7,101 nt of DNA from Chlamydiota bacterium (GTDB taxonomy: Bacteria > Auribacterota > UBA3054 > B51-G9). The position numbers and the translations under genes were made by a program. The stretch is from positions 1-7,101 of the forward strand of contig QMOL01000148.1 of the NCBI GenBank assembly GCA_003648225.1. Direction: 5' to 3'. Below are positions 1 to 5,326 of the stretch, in pieces (within the stretch, counting starts at the first letter, position 1; each line of letters starts with the position of its first letter). The notes under the pieces were generated by a model, which saw only the letters and a program-made list of their open reading frames with translations, had not been told where the DNA came from and did no database searches.

Positions 1-17
1 AAAATCGTACTGCTAAA

Positions 18-1001
18 ATGGAATATAAAGATTATTACAAAATTCTCGGGGTTGATAAAAAAGCATCTCCAGATAAAATCAAAAGAGAATACAGAAAACT
101 CGCAAGAAAATATCATCCCGATGTGAGTAAACATTCAGACGCCGATAAAAAATTCAAAGAAGTTGGTGAGGCGTATGAAGTTCTCCGCGATCCAAAAAAA
201 CGTAAAGCTTACGATGAACTCGGAGCAAACTGGCAGGCAGGACAGCAGTTCAACCAACAACAGCAACAGCATTCGTATCAGGATTTCGGAGGAGCATATT
301 CAAGTAACGCGGGTTTTGATTTTGGAGGAGGATTTAGTGAGGGAACTTATGGACACAGTGATTTCTTTGAGTCGCTTTTCGGACAGAAATTTTCTGGAAC
401 CCACAAAACTCATCGCAAAACTTCACATATTTTTTCTCAAAAAGGCGAAGATGTTCATGCTAAAATAAGTGTGCCGCTCGATGACGCGTTTCATGGTGCC
501 ACGCGAAACATTGCGTTTTCTTTACCTGCAATAACTTCAGAAGGAAAAATTGAAAACAAAGCTGTTAATCTTAAAGTTAAAATCCCAAAAGGAATAAAAA
601 ACGGGCAGAAAATTCGGCTTGCCGGACAGGGCGGTCCCGGAATCGGCGGCGCCAAGCCCGGAGATATGTATCTTGAAGTAGAATTTGAGCCGCATAAATA
701 TTATAAAGTTGACGGTGCGGACCTGTATATTGATTTACCTGTTGCACCGTGGGAAGCCGCGTTAGGAGCCAAAATAAAAATCCCTACCCCAAGTGGCAAT
801 GTAGAAATGAAAATTCCTGCGAATACTTTACAGGACAAAACATTGCGACTTAAAGGAAAAGGGATTCCCGCTAAAAAGCCCGGTGATTTATATGTTGTTG
901 TTGATATTATTCTCCCACCCGCAAAAGACGAGAAGAGCAAGAAAGTTTATGAAGAAATGAAAAACTTGAATTTTAATCCGCGAACTGATTTTATGAGGTA
1001 A
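18..1001 (+). CDS. cbpA: CbpA-type DnaJ co-chaperone (class B J-domain protein)
   Basis: A 327-residue Hsp40 co-chaperone that would stimulate DnaK ATPase and deliver clients in the cytoplasm; E. coli CbpA also binds curved DNA. Seen: an N-terminal J domain (about residues 4-69) with the essential HPD at 33-35 and the usual YYKILGV opening. A Gly/Phe-rich linker (about 69-130) includes a Q-rich patch with five consecutive Gln at 80-84. Two beta-rich client-binding C-terminal domains follow (from about 143 KGEDV, then GADLYIDLPVAPWEAALG). There is no CxxCxGxG zinc-finger repeat between linker and C-terminal domain, so this is class B (CbpA/DnaJ2) rather than canonical DnaJ. Length fits the family (about 300-330). 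The C-terminus contains FNPR, as I remember for CbpA. The start was chosen because the J domain begins at once; only 17 bases precede it and no Shine-Dalgarno is visible. The next gene, 2 bases on, is a CbpM-like modulator, which supports cbpA over generic dnaJ. Confidence 0.93.
   Translation: MEYKDYYKILGVDKKASPDKIKREYRKLARKYHPDVSKHSDADKKFKEVGEAYEVLRDPKKRKAYDELGANWQAGQQFNQQQQQHSYQDFGGAYSSNAGFDFGGGFSEGTYGHSDFFESLFGQKFSGTHKTHRKTSHIFSQKGEDVHAKISVPLDDAFHGATRNIAFSLPAITSEGKIENKAVNLKVKIPKGIKNGQKIRLAGQGGPGIGGAKPGDMYLEVEFEPHKYYKVDGADLYIDLPVAPWEAALGAKIKIPTPSGNVEMKIPANTLQDKTLRLKGKGIPAKKPGDLYVVVDIILPPAKDEKSKKVYEEMKNLNFNPRTDFMR
995..998 (+). promoter_or_regulatory. Shine-Dalgarno GAGG for cbpM, inside the end of cbpA
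   Basis: GAGG lies 5 bases before the ATG at 1004 and overlaps the last sense codons and stop region of cbpA. It is the only good Shine-Dalgarno seen ahead of any gene in the window. It fixes the cbpM start and suggests translational coupling to cbpA. Confidence 0.7.
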
Positions 1002-1003
1002 TT

Positions 1004-1285
1004 ATGAGCTCTGATATTTTAGAAATATGTTCAGGAAAATTCGTTGACGAAGAAAATGAACTGACTTTGGAACAAATATGCGAAATCTGCAGAATAGACT
1101 CTAAATCGATAATTGAAATGGTTGACGAAGGAATCTTTGAACCTGAAGGTGATGAAAATTCCTCATGGCGATTCTCTTATTCATGTGTTGAGACAGTTAG
1201 AATAGTAACAAGAATGCAGAAAGATTTGAGAATCAATCTTCCCGGTGCGGCACTCGTGCTGCAACTGTTGGAACAGATGAAATAA
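1004..1285 (+). CDS. cbpM: CbpM-like chaperone modulator (MerR-family HTH protein)
   Basis: A 93-residue protein recognised as the CbpM/MerR_2 family. Seen: an N-terminal helix-turn-helix-like segment LTLEQICEICRID followed by IIEMVDEGIFEPEG (about residues 20-50). Then comes the aromatic W-RFS motif (about 55-58) and a helical C-terminus with KDLRINLPGAALVLQLLEQM, the most recognisable CbpM signature (the family has a similar DLg-N-aGaaLvl-LL pattern). In E. coli, CbpM binds the J domain of CbpA and inhibits its co-chaperone and DNA-binding activity; the same role is inferred here. The length of about 90-100 residues is normal. It starts 2 bases after the cbpA stop with a good GAGG ribosome site, so the two are almost certainly one operon. 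No effector-binding domain follows the HTH, as expected for CbpM and unlike full MerR regulators. Direct DNA binding cannot be judged from sequence. Confidence 0.85.
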   Translation: MSSDILEICSGKFVDEENELTLEQICEICRIDSKSIIEMVDEGIFEPEGDENSSWRFSYSCVETVRIVTRMQKDLRINLPGAALVLQLLEQMK

Positions 1286-1318
1286 GCGTGTTTTTATCCG
1301 GTGTATGTGTCACGCTTA
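1283..1318 (+). terminator. Hairpin over the cbpM stop codon, possible weak terminator
   Basis: TAAGCGTG at 1283-1290 is perfectly complementary to CACGCTTA at 1311-1318, with a 20-base loop containing a T5 run. The left arm starts at the TAA stop codon of cbpM. A terminator role is suggested by position, but no T-tract follows the right arm. It could instead be an mRNA 3'-end stabiliser or a chance repeat. Confidence 0.35.
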
Positions 1319-1324
1319 GTTAAG

Positions 1325-1351
1325 TGGACAGAATTGACAGAATGGACACTC
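1325..1351. repeat. 9-bp short tandem repeat (about 2.7 units)
   Basis: Three adjacent 9-base units TGGACAGAA / TTGACAGAA / TGGACACTC occupy the gap between cbpM and cvfB. The first two differ at one base, and the third shares its first six bases (TGGACA) with the first. The middle unit contains TTGACA, but no -10 sits at a proper distance from it. The function is unknown: a regulator-binding array, the end of a decayed mobile element, or replication slippage are all possible. Confidence 0.5.
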
Positions 1352-1396
1352 GCCTAAACCAAGTTACAAATCATAGATCCAAAATCCCATCGTTTT

Positions 1397-1405
1397 TGAT
1401 ATAAT
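1397..1405 (+). promoter_or_regulatory. Extended -10 promoter element for cvfB (probably leaderless mRNA)
   Basis: TGATATAAT is a perfect extended -10 (TGn plus TATAAT at 1400-1405). The expected transcription start, seven bases past the hexamer, is at 1412 or 1413, where the ATG begins. The -35 region at 1377-1382 (ATCCAA) is poor, as is common with extended -10 promoters. If this is used, the transcript has no leader. Confidence 0.5.
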
Positions 1406-1412
1406 AGGTATT

Positions 1413-2261
1413 ATGATAAAAACAGGAAAAATAAATACACTTAAAGTATTGAGAAAAGTTGATTTCGGTGTCTATCTTGAAGGAGAAGAATTTGATAGCA
1501 TTTTACTGCCCAAAAGATACGTCCCCGGTAATTGCGAGGTGGATGATGAAATAGATGTTTTCATTTATTTCGATTCCGATGACCGGATTATCGCTACAAC
1601 GGAAACACCTTACGCGATGGTTGACGATATTGCCTGCTTGAAAGTTGTTGCGGTAAATTCTGTCGGTGCTTTTCTTGATTGGGGCTTATCAAAAGATATT
1701 CTTGTTCCATATAGCGAGCAAAACAAGAAAATGCGGGAAGGGGAGTCGTATGTCGTAAAAATATTTTTTGATGAGCAGACAAATCGAATTGCCGCGTCAT
1801 CAAAACTGGAAAAATTTTTGTCGGATAAATTGCCGGAAGATTATAAAATTGGGCAGGAAGTGGAATTATTGATTTGCGACAAAAGTAATATGGGTTATAA
1901 AGCGATAATAGATGAGTTCTGGCTTGGAATACTTTATAAAAATGAAGTTTATGAGCCGTTGGAAATAGGCAGGAAAACTACAGGGTATATAAAAAAAATC
2001 AGAGATGACGGGAAAATAGATTTGACATTGTATAAAAGCGGCTATGGAAGAATTACCGATTTATCAGCAAAGATTCTTGATGAATTGAAAAAAAACAATG
2101 GCTTTATTAAGGTTACAGATAAAAGTTCACCGGAATTGATTCATGATTTGTTCGGTGCAAGTAAAAAGTCATATAAAAAAGCCATTGGCGCTCTCTATAA
2201 AAAAAGAATCATTGAATTAGAAAAAAATGGAGTGAAATTGTCGCGCGGACGTGACAGTTGA
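1413..2261 (+). CDS. cvfB: CvfB/YitL-family S1-domain RNA-binding protein
   Basis: A 282-residue cytoplasmic protein resembling CvfB (conserved virulence factor B, YitL), a family of tandem S1 RNA-binding folds plus a C-terminal winged helix. Seen: a first S1-like barrel at about residues 1-60 (TLKVLRKVDFGVYLEGE, then LLPKRY). A second, the clearest, lies at about 67-130 with VGAFLDWGLSKDILVPYSEQ (G85, D89-W90-G91), the typical S1 beta-strand signature. A third is at about 140-210 (IGQEVELLICDKSNMGYKAI, then GYIKKIRDDGKIDLTL). The winged-helix segment at about 218-278 has LFGASKKSYKKAIGALYKKR, close to the family's G-SKK-FKKA-G-LYK pattern. Length matches the family (about 280-300). In Firmicutes the protein affects virulence gene expression and binds RNA; its exact role elsewhere is poorly known. 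The ATG is the first codon after an extended -10 element, and only a weak AGG precedes it. It appears to be its own transcription unit. Confidence 0.88.
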   Translation: MIKTGKINTLKVLRKVDFGVYLEGEEFDSILLPKRYVPGNCEVDDEIDVFIYFDSDDRIIATTETPYAMVDDIACLKVVAVNSVGAFLDWGLSKDILVPYSEQNKKMREGESYVVKIFFDEQTNRIAASSKLEKFLSDKLPEDYKIGQEVELLICDKSNMGYKAIIDEFWLGILYKNEVYEPLEIGRKTTGYIKKIRDDGKIDLTLYKSGYGRITDLSAKILDELKKNNGFIKVTDKSSPELIHDLFGASKKSYKKAIGALYKKRIIELEKNGVKLSRGRDS

Positions 2262-2282
2262 TTTTGATGTTTGTCTCGTCTG

Positions 2283-2317
2283 AGTAAATATGCTTTAATG
2301 AGCAAATTGAATTTACT
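2283..2317. repeat. AT-rich inverted repeat between cvfB and the sugar kinase
   Basis: AGTAAAT at 2283-2289 pairs perfectly with ATTTACT at 2311-2317. An inner GCT (2292-2294) / AGC (2301-2303) could extend the fold across unpaired bases. It lies 22 bases past the cvfB stop and 23 before the next start. With no T-tract and weak A/T pairs, it is at best a poor terminator or an operator-like site. No convincing -35/-10 pair was found in this 79-base gap. Confidence 0.25.
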
Positions 2318-2340
2318 GATTTGTTACAGCCTTTGATTAT

Positions 2341-3195
2341 ATGAAAAGAACAATCGTTGGAATTGGTGAGATTTTGTGGGATATGCTTCCCTCAGGAAGG
2401 CAACTTGGTGGCGCGCCGATGAATTTTACCTATTGGGCAAAACGACTTGGCGGAGATGCTTTTATGGTTAGTTCGATTGGCGATGACGAACTTGGCGAAG
2501 AGATTTTATCACGATTAAAAAGTATAAATCTTGATGTGAAATTTGTTCAAAGAAATGATGATGGTTATCCGACCGGAACAGTTGATGTTGAGATTGATGA
2601 TAACGGAAAACCGGATTATATTATTCACGAAAACGCTGCATGGGATTTTATCGAGTGGAATGATAAATTAAAACAACTTGCCGGAATAGCTGATGCGGTT
2701 TGTTTTGGCGCTCTGGCTCAAAGAGGAGAGGAGTCAAAGGAAACGATAGGTAAGTTTTTTGAAATTACGAGAAAAGATTGTATAAAGATTTTTGACATAA
2801 ATTTGAGGCAGCATTTTTACAACACAAAAATAATAGAAAAATCACTTGCTTATGCTACAATTTTAAAACTTAATAACGAAGAACTGCCGGTTGTAGCTGA
2901 AATATTTGGATTATCGGGAAACAATAAAGATGTAATCCAAAAATTAATCGATAAATTTAATCTCGAATTAGTCGCTTTAACTCGCGGCGCGAACGGAAGT
3001 TTGCTAATTTCAAAAAATGAAGTTTCGGAACATCATGGAATTAAAGTTAATGTTATTGATACAGTCGGTGCAGGAGATTCGTTTTCTGCCGCGATAGTTA
3101 TTGGATTGCTTAATGGGAAAAGTTTAATGGAAATTAATGAATCGGCAAATGAGCTTGCGGCAAAAGTGTGTTCAAATCACGGCGGAACAATGTAG
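2341..3195 (+). CDS. PfkB-family carbohydrate kinase, fructokinase-like
   Basis: A 284-residue ribokinase/PfkB-fold kinase that would phosphorylate a sugar with ATP in the cytoplasm. Seen: the N-terminal opening IVGIGEILWDMLPSG, then the di-glycine substrate/hinge motif QLGGAPMNF (residues 21-29). The lid region is IGDDELGEEIL. The C-terminal PfkB signature DTVGAGDSF spans 240-248, with the anion-hole glycines and catalytic base Asp246. LTRGANGSLL supplies the strand and turn before the ATP site. The order and wording (GEILWDMLP, GGAP-NF) are those of fructokinases (EC 2.7.1.4) acting on free fructose, so D-fructose to fructose 6-phosphate is the best guess. PfkB substrates are hard to assign from motifs, and other hexoses, adenosine or ketodeoxygluconate are possible. 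Length is slightly short but both ends are intact. No Shine-Dalgarno precedes the ATG. No transporter or sugar hydrolase flanks it, so context does not fix the substrate. Confidence 0.88.
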   Translation: MKRTIVGIGEILWDMLPSGRQLGGAPMNFTYWAKRLGGDAFMVSSIGDDELGEEILSRLKSINLDVKFVQRNDDGYPTGTVDVEIDDNGKPDYIIHENAAWDFIEWNDKLKQLAGIADAVCFGALAQRGEESKETIGKFFEITRKDCIKIFDINLRQHFYNTKIIEKSLAYATILKLNNEELPVVAEIFGLSGNNKDVIQKLIDKFNLELVALTRGANGSLLISKNEVSEHHGIKVNVIDTVGAGDSFSAAIVIGLLNGKSLMEINESANELAAKVCSNHGGTM

Positions 3196-3265
3196 AGCAA
3201 GCTCTTGATTCGTATAGGCCGTGTTCCGGCTTACGATTGCGCAAGGCGCAATGGTAATTGGTAAT
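3194..3265. repeat. Cluster of small palindromes and a TGGTAAT direct repeat after the sugar kinase gene
   Basis: Three compact inverted repeats follow each other. AGAGC / GCTCT (3194-3198 and 3201-3205) overlaps the stop codon. GCCG / CGGC (3218-3221 and 3227-3230) has a 5-base loop and flanking A-U and G-U pairs. ATTGCGC / GCGCAAT (3236-3242 and 3246-3252) is perfect with a 3-base loop. Directly after is TGGTAAT twice in tandem (3252-3258, 3259-3265). No T-run follows any hairpin. The density of palindromes is more like a dispersed extragenic repeat than a plain terminator, but copies elsewhere cannot be seen from here. Confidence 0.45.
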
Positions 3266-3296
3266 CAGTTGAATATAGATGTTCAAAGGATAATCC

Positions 3297-3324
3297 CCCC
3301 TTACTCTACTTTAGGAAAAAGGGG
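3297..3324. repeat. CCCCTT/AAGGGG inverted repeat upstream of the phosphatase gene
   Basis: CCCCTT at 3297-3302 pairs with AAGGGG at 3319-3324 around a 16-base loop. It ends 28 bases before the phosphatase ATG, so it would fold in the leader if transcription starts upstream. It may be a leader structure, an operator or a leftover repeat. GATAAT at 3289-3294 just before it resembles a -10 but has no matching -35. Confidence 0.35.
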
Positions 3325-3352
3325 AAATAAAAACTGACGCGACAACGCAAAA

Positions 3353-5068
3353 ATGAAAATAAAGAATCTGCTAATAATTTCCTATTTAACGATAATCTTA
3401 GGATTAAGCGGCGGGTTTTATATTTTTGTTCGGATTATTAATAAAAAATTAACTTCTCGAAATATTAAAACAGCATCCAGCGGAATTCACGAAGTCGTTT
3501 CAAAGAATTATGATTTGTCAACCAAAGTACTTGTTGAAGTAGGAGAGAAAGTGGTGGCTTTAAAAGCTTATGAAGCGGCATATCAACTGGCATATTTATT
3601 AAAGGACATTCCCAAGCCATATAATTATGCTGATTTAAGAACAAACAAAACACTAAGGGCAATAGCCACGATGTCTGTTTATTCTTATAGCGGAAAAGGA
3701 GGATATATAGATGTTTATGACACGAACGGGATGTCGGTTTGGCATCCCACTTTAGAAATTGAGGATACGAATTATAAACAGTTATCAAAGAAGTATCCTA
3801 AGATGTGGCAGCTTGTAAAAGAGTCATTTACAAAATCTTTTGTAACCGGCTATTACACATTTATATCAAATGATGGTGTTGAAAAAAAGGAGAAATTTAT
3901 GGCGATGGTGCATGTTACAAATACTCCGTTTGTAGCGTGCGCAAGTGTATATATCAATGATTTTTTTGATCCGGTACAGAAACTAATTGAAAACGGAGAA
4001 AAAGATGCCCGCGATAAAGCTTATTCTGAAATAATTAAAACTGCAGAAAAAAATGAAAGTAATACGATGAAGATCAGCGGCTCCGTTTTTATTGTATTAT
4101 CAGTAATCACAATATTTGTCGGATTATGGTTTTCACGTACAATTTCAACACCTATAGGAGATTTGAGCCGCGCGGTACGTAAAATTGCGGATGGAGATTT
4201 TTCTATTAAAGTAAAACAAAAAGGGCCACCCGAAATCGTTCAACTCGCCGGCGCGTTTAACAGATTGGGCGGCCAGCTTACCACATATATTGAAAACTTA
4301 AAGAAAGAAGTTGCGGTAAGGGAAACATATCAACGGGAAATAGACATCGCGCGCGAGATTCAGCAGTCATTACTTCCGCGTACTTTCCCGCCGTTTCCGG
4401 AGCACAATGAATTTTCACTTTACGCTGGTGTACAGCCGGCCAAAGAAGTAGCGGGAGATTTCTTTGATTTCTTTTTTATTGATGATGACACTTTGACACT
4501 GATAGTTGGAGACGTTTCCGGCAAGAGTGTTCCCGCGGCAATGTTTATGGCGGTGTCACGAACACTTATCAGGACGATTTGTCATCATGAAAAAGATCTT
4601 GCAGAAGCAATTGCTTATGCTAATAATATTTTGTGTGAAGATAATGATACGTGTATGTTTGTCACACTTTTTGTCGCGAATTATAATATTAAGACAGGAG
4701 AGATGGTATATTGTAATGCCGGGCATCATGAAGCTTGTAATTTACAATCGAATTCAAACATCCAGCAATTCGGTAAACTCAGCGCGCCTGCTCTTGGTGT
4801 TGTGCAGAATGTAATTTATAAAACCGGAACATATAAGCTTGGAATAGGAGATAGAATCATTCTTTATACAGATGGAGTCAGTGAAGCTCATTCACCTGAC
4901 AAGGAACTTTTTGGTGAAGAGAGATTGTTTGAGATATTGAAACGTGAAACAAGTAAGTCGACCGAAGAATTGTATGATATCATAATAAAAGAACTCGATG
5001 ATTTTCAGGGGGGAGACAATTTTGATGATATAACTTTACTTATTCTTGAACGATACCGTACCGATTGA
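3353..5068 (+). CDS. Membrane sensor phosphatase: Cache-like domain, HAMP, SpoIIE/RsbU-type PP2C
   Basis: A 571-residue inner-membrane signalling protein. Seen: TM helix 1 at about residues 5-27. An extracytoplasmic sensor region follows (about 28-238) with Cache-like GGYIDVYDTNGMSVWHP (116-132) and a later strand segment FMAMVHVTNTPFVACASVYI. TM helix 2 is at about 242-261 (VFIVLSVITIFVGLWF). A HAMP linker runs from about 262 to 316 (TPIGDLSRAVRKIADGDFSI), then a short coiled coil ending in the RsbU-type EIQQSLLPR. The SpoIIE phosphatase domain fills about 350-570, with metal-site motifs GDFFDF (Asp369, Asp372), GDVSGKSVPAAMFM (Asp387), NAGHHEA, YTDGVSEAHSP and GDNFDDITLLIL (Asp555, Asp558/559). 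All expected acidic residues are present, so it should be active. The family dephosphorylates phosphoserine or phosphothreonine on STAS-domain anti-anti-sigma proteins. Here an external ligand would tune that activity through HAMP. The real substrate is unknown because no STAS or RsbW-like gene is adjacent. No Shine-Dalgarno is visible. Confidence 0.92.
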   Translation: MKIKNLLIISYLTIILGLSGGFYIFVRIINKKLTSRNIKTASSGIHEVVSKNYDLSTKVLVEVGEKVVALKAYEAAYQLAYLLKDIPKPYNYADLRTNKTLRAIATMSVYSYSGKGGYIDVYDTNGMSVWHPTLEIEDTNYKQLSKKYPKMWQLVKESFTKSFVTGYYTFISNDGVEKKEKFMAMVHVTNTPFVACASVYINDFFDPVQKLIENGEKDARDKAYSEIIKTAEKNESNTMKISGSVFIVLSVITIFVGLWFSRTISTPIGDLSRAVRKIADGDFSIKVKQKGPPEIVQLAGAFNRLGGQLTTYIENLKKEVAVRETYQREIDIAREIQQSLLPRTFPPFPEHNEFSLYAGVQPAKEVAGDFFDFFFIDDDTLTLIVGDVSGKSVPAAMFMAVSRTLIRTICHHEKDLAEAIAYANNILCEDNDTCMFVTLFVANYNIKTGEMVYCNAGHHEACNLQSNSNIQQFGKLSAPALGVVQNVIYKTGTYKLGIGDRIILYTDGVSEAHSPDKELFGEERLFEILKRETSKSTEELYDIIIKELDDFQGGDNFDDITLLILERYRTD

Positions 5069-5074
5069 AGTTGA

Positions 5075-5163
5075 GCGTCAGGCACGGCCGAGGAAATTTG
5101 CTCTGCCGAGCAAATTTTATGACGCAATAAGTAAAATCCCCGAAGGGCAGGGTTTCTACTTAT
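5075..5163. repeat. Nested palindromic intergenic element (two adjacent stem-loops)
   Basis: The first unit is closed by GCGTCA (5075-5080) and TGACGC (5120-5125). It encloses a perfect 10-bp hairpin, AAATTTGCTC (5094-5103) with GAGCAAATTT (5108-5117) and loop TGCC. The second unit follows almost directly: TAAGTA (5128-5133) pairs with TACTTA (5157-5162), and AA/TT and CCC/GGG pairs continue inwards across two single mismatches. A competing small CCC-GAA-GGG hairpin sits at 5139-5147. This is far more structure than a simple terminator needs and recalls REP or MITE-like extragenic palindromes. No coding capacity is seen. Confidence 0.55.
5094..5118 (+). terminator. Possible rho-independent terminator after the phosphatase gene
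   Basis: The 10-bp perfect stem (loop 5104-5107) ends in TTTT at 5115-5118, starting 26 bases after the phosphatase stop codon. The stem has only four G/C pairs and the T-run is short and partly within the stem, so termination would be modest. It is the best terminator candidate in the window on the + strand. Confidence 0.4.
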
Positions 5164-5181
5164 AAATTAGTTGCAGATTAT

Positions 5182-5212
5182 ATTGGATGCAAGCCGGCTT
5201 AAGCGATTGGAT
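5182..5212. repeat. AAGCCGGCTT palindrome flanked by ATTGGAT direct repeats
   Basis: A perfect 10-bp palindrome at 5191-5200 lies between two copies of ATTGGAT (5182-5188 and 5206-5212), ending 22 bases before the -35 of the lyase-gene promoter. Its position would suit an activator or repressor site for that promoter. No matching regulator gene is in the window, and a chance origin is possible. Confidence 0.3.
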
Positions 5213-5233
5213 ATGCATTGAAGAGAAATCCTT

Positions 5234-5263
5234 TTGACAAATAGTAAGTTGAAATGATATAAT
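5234..5263 (+). promoter_or_regulatory. Near-consensus sigma70-type promoter for the lyase-like gene
   Basis: A perfect -35 TTGACA (5234-5239) and a perfect -10 TATAAT (5258-5263) are separated by 18 bases, with an extended TG at 5255-5256. Transcription should start near 5270, giving a leader of about 57 bases before the ATG at 5327. Such a full match suggests strong housekeeping-sigma expression unless repressed. Confidence 0.75.
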
Positions 5264-5326
5264 GTTCCGATAATGAAATAGGCAGACGAGCTTCTTGATT
5301 TTTATGTTTATCATAATAATAAAAGT

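Noticed and set aside
163..468. Second-frame ORFs on the + strand (163-468 within cbpA, 4506-4814 within the phosphatase gene)
   Set aside because: Frame-shifted shadows of conserved coding sequence; the translations show no family features and no ribosome site.
1004..1285. cbpM as a metal- or drug-sensing MerR regulator
   Set aside because: Too short for an effector domain, no metal-binding Cys pattern, and its position after cbpA plus the DL-x-N-x-x-GAALVL motif fit CbpM.
1334..1360. TTGACA at 1334-1339 as a -35 box for cvfB
   Set aside because: No TATAAT-like hexamer lies 16-18 bases downstream; the real -10 at 1400 is 60 bases away. The TTGACA is explained by the 9-bp tandem repeat.
1594..1803. 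Antisense open frames inside cvfB, and similar ones at 701-940, 3465-3788 and 6867-7052
   Set aside because: They lie wholly within well-supported genes on the other strand, show no recognisable domain and have low-complexity or unlikely composition.
3269..3294. TTGAAT/GATAAT as a promoter for the phosphatase gene
   Set aside because: The spacer is only 14 bases, too short for a sigma70-type promoter. GATAAT may be used alone, but there is no extended TG to support it.
5069..5326. A small gene or riboswitch in the 258-base gap
   Set aside because: No open frame with a start and composition like the neighbours, and no riboswitch consensus recognised. The gap is accounted for by palindromes and the promoter.
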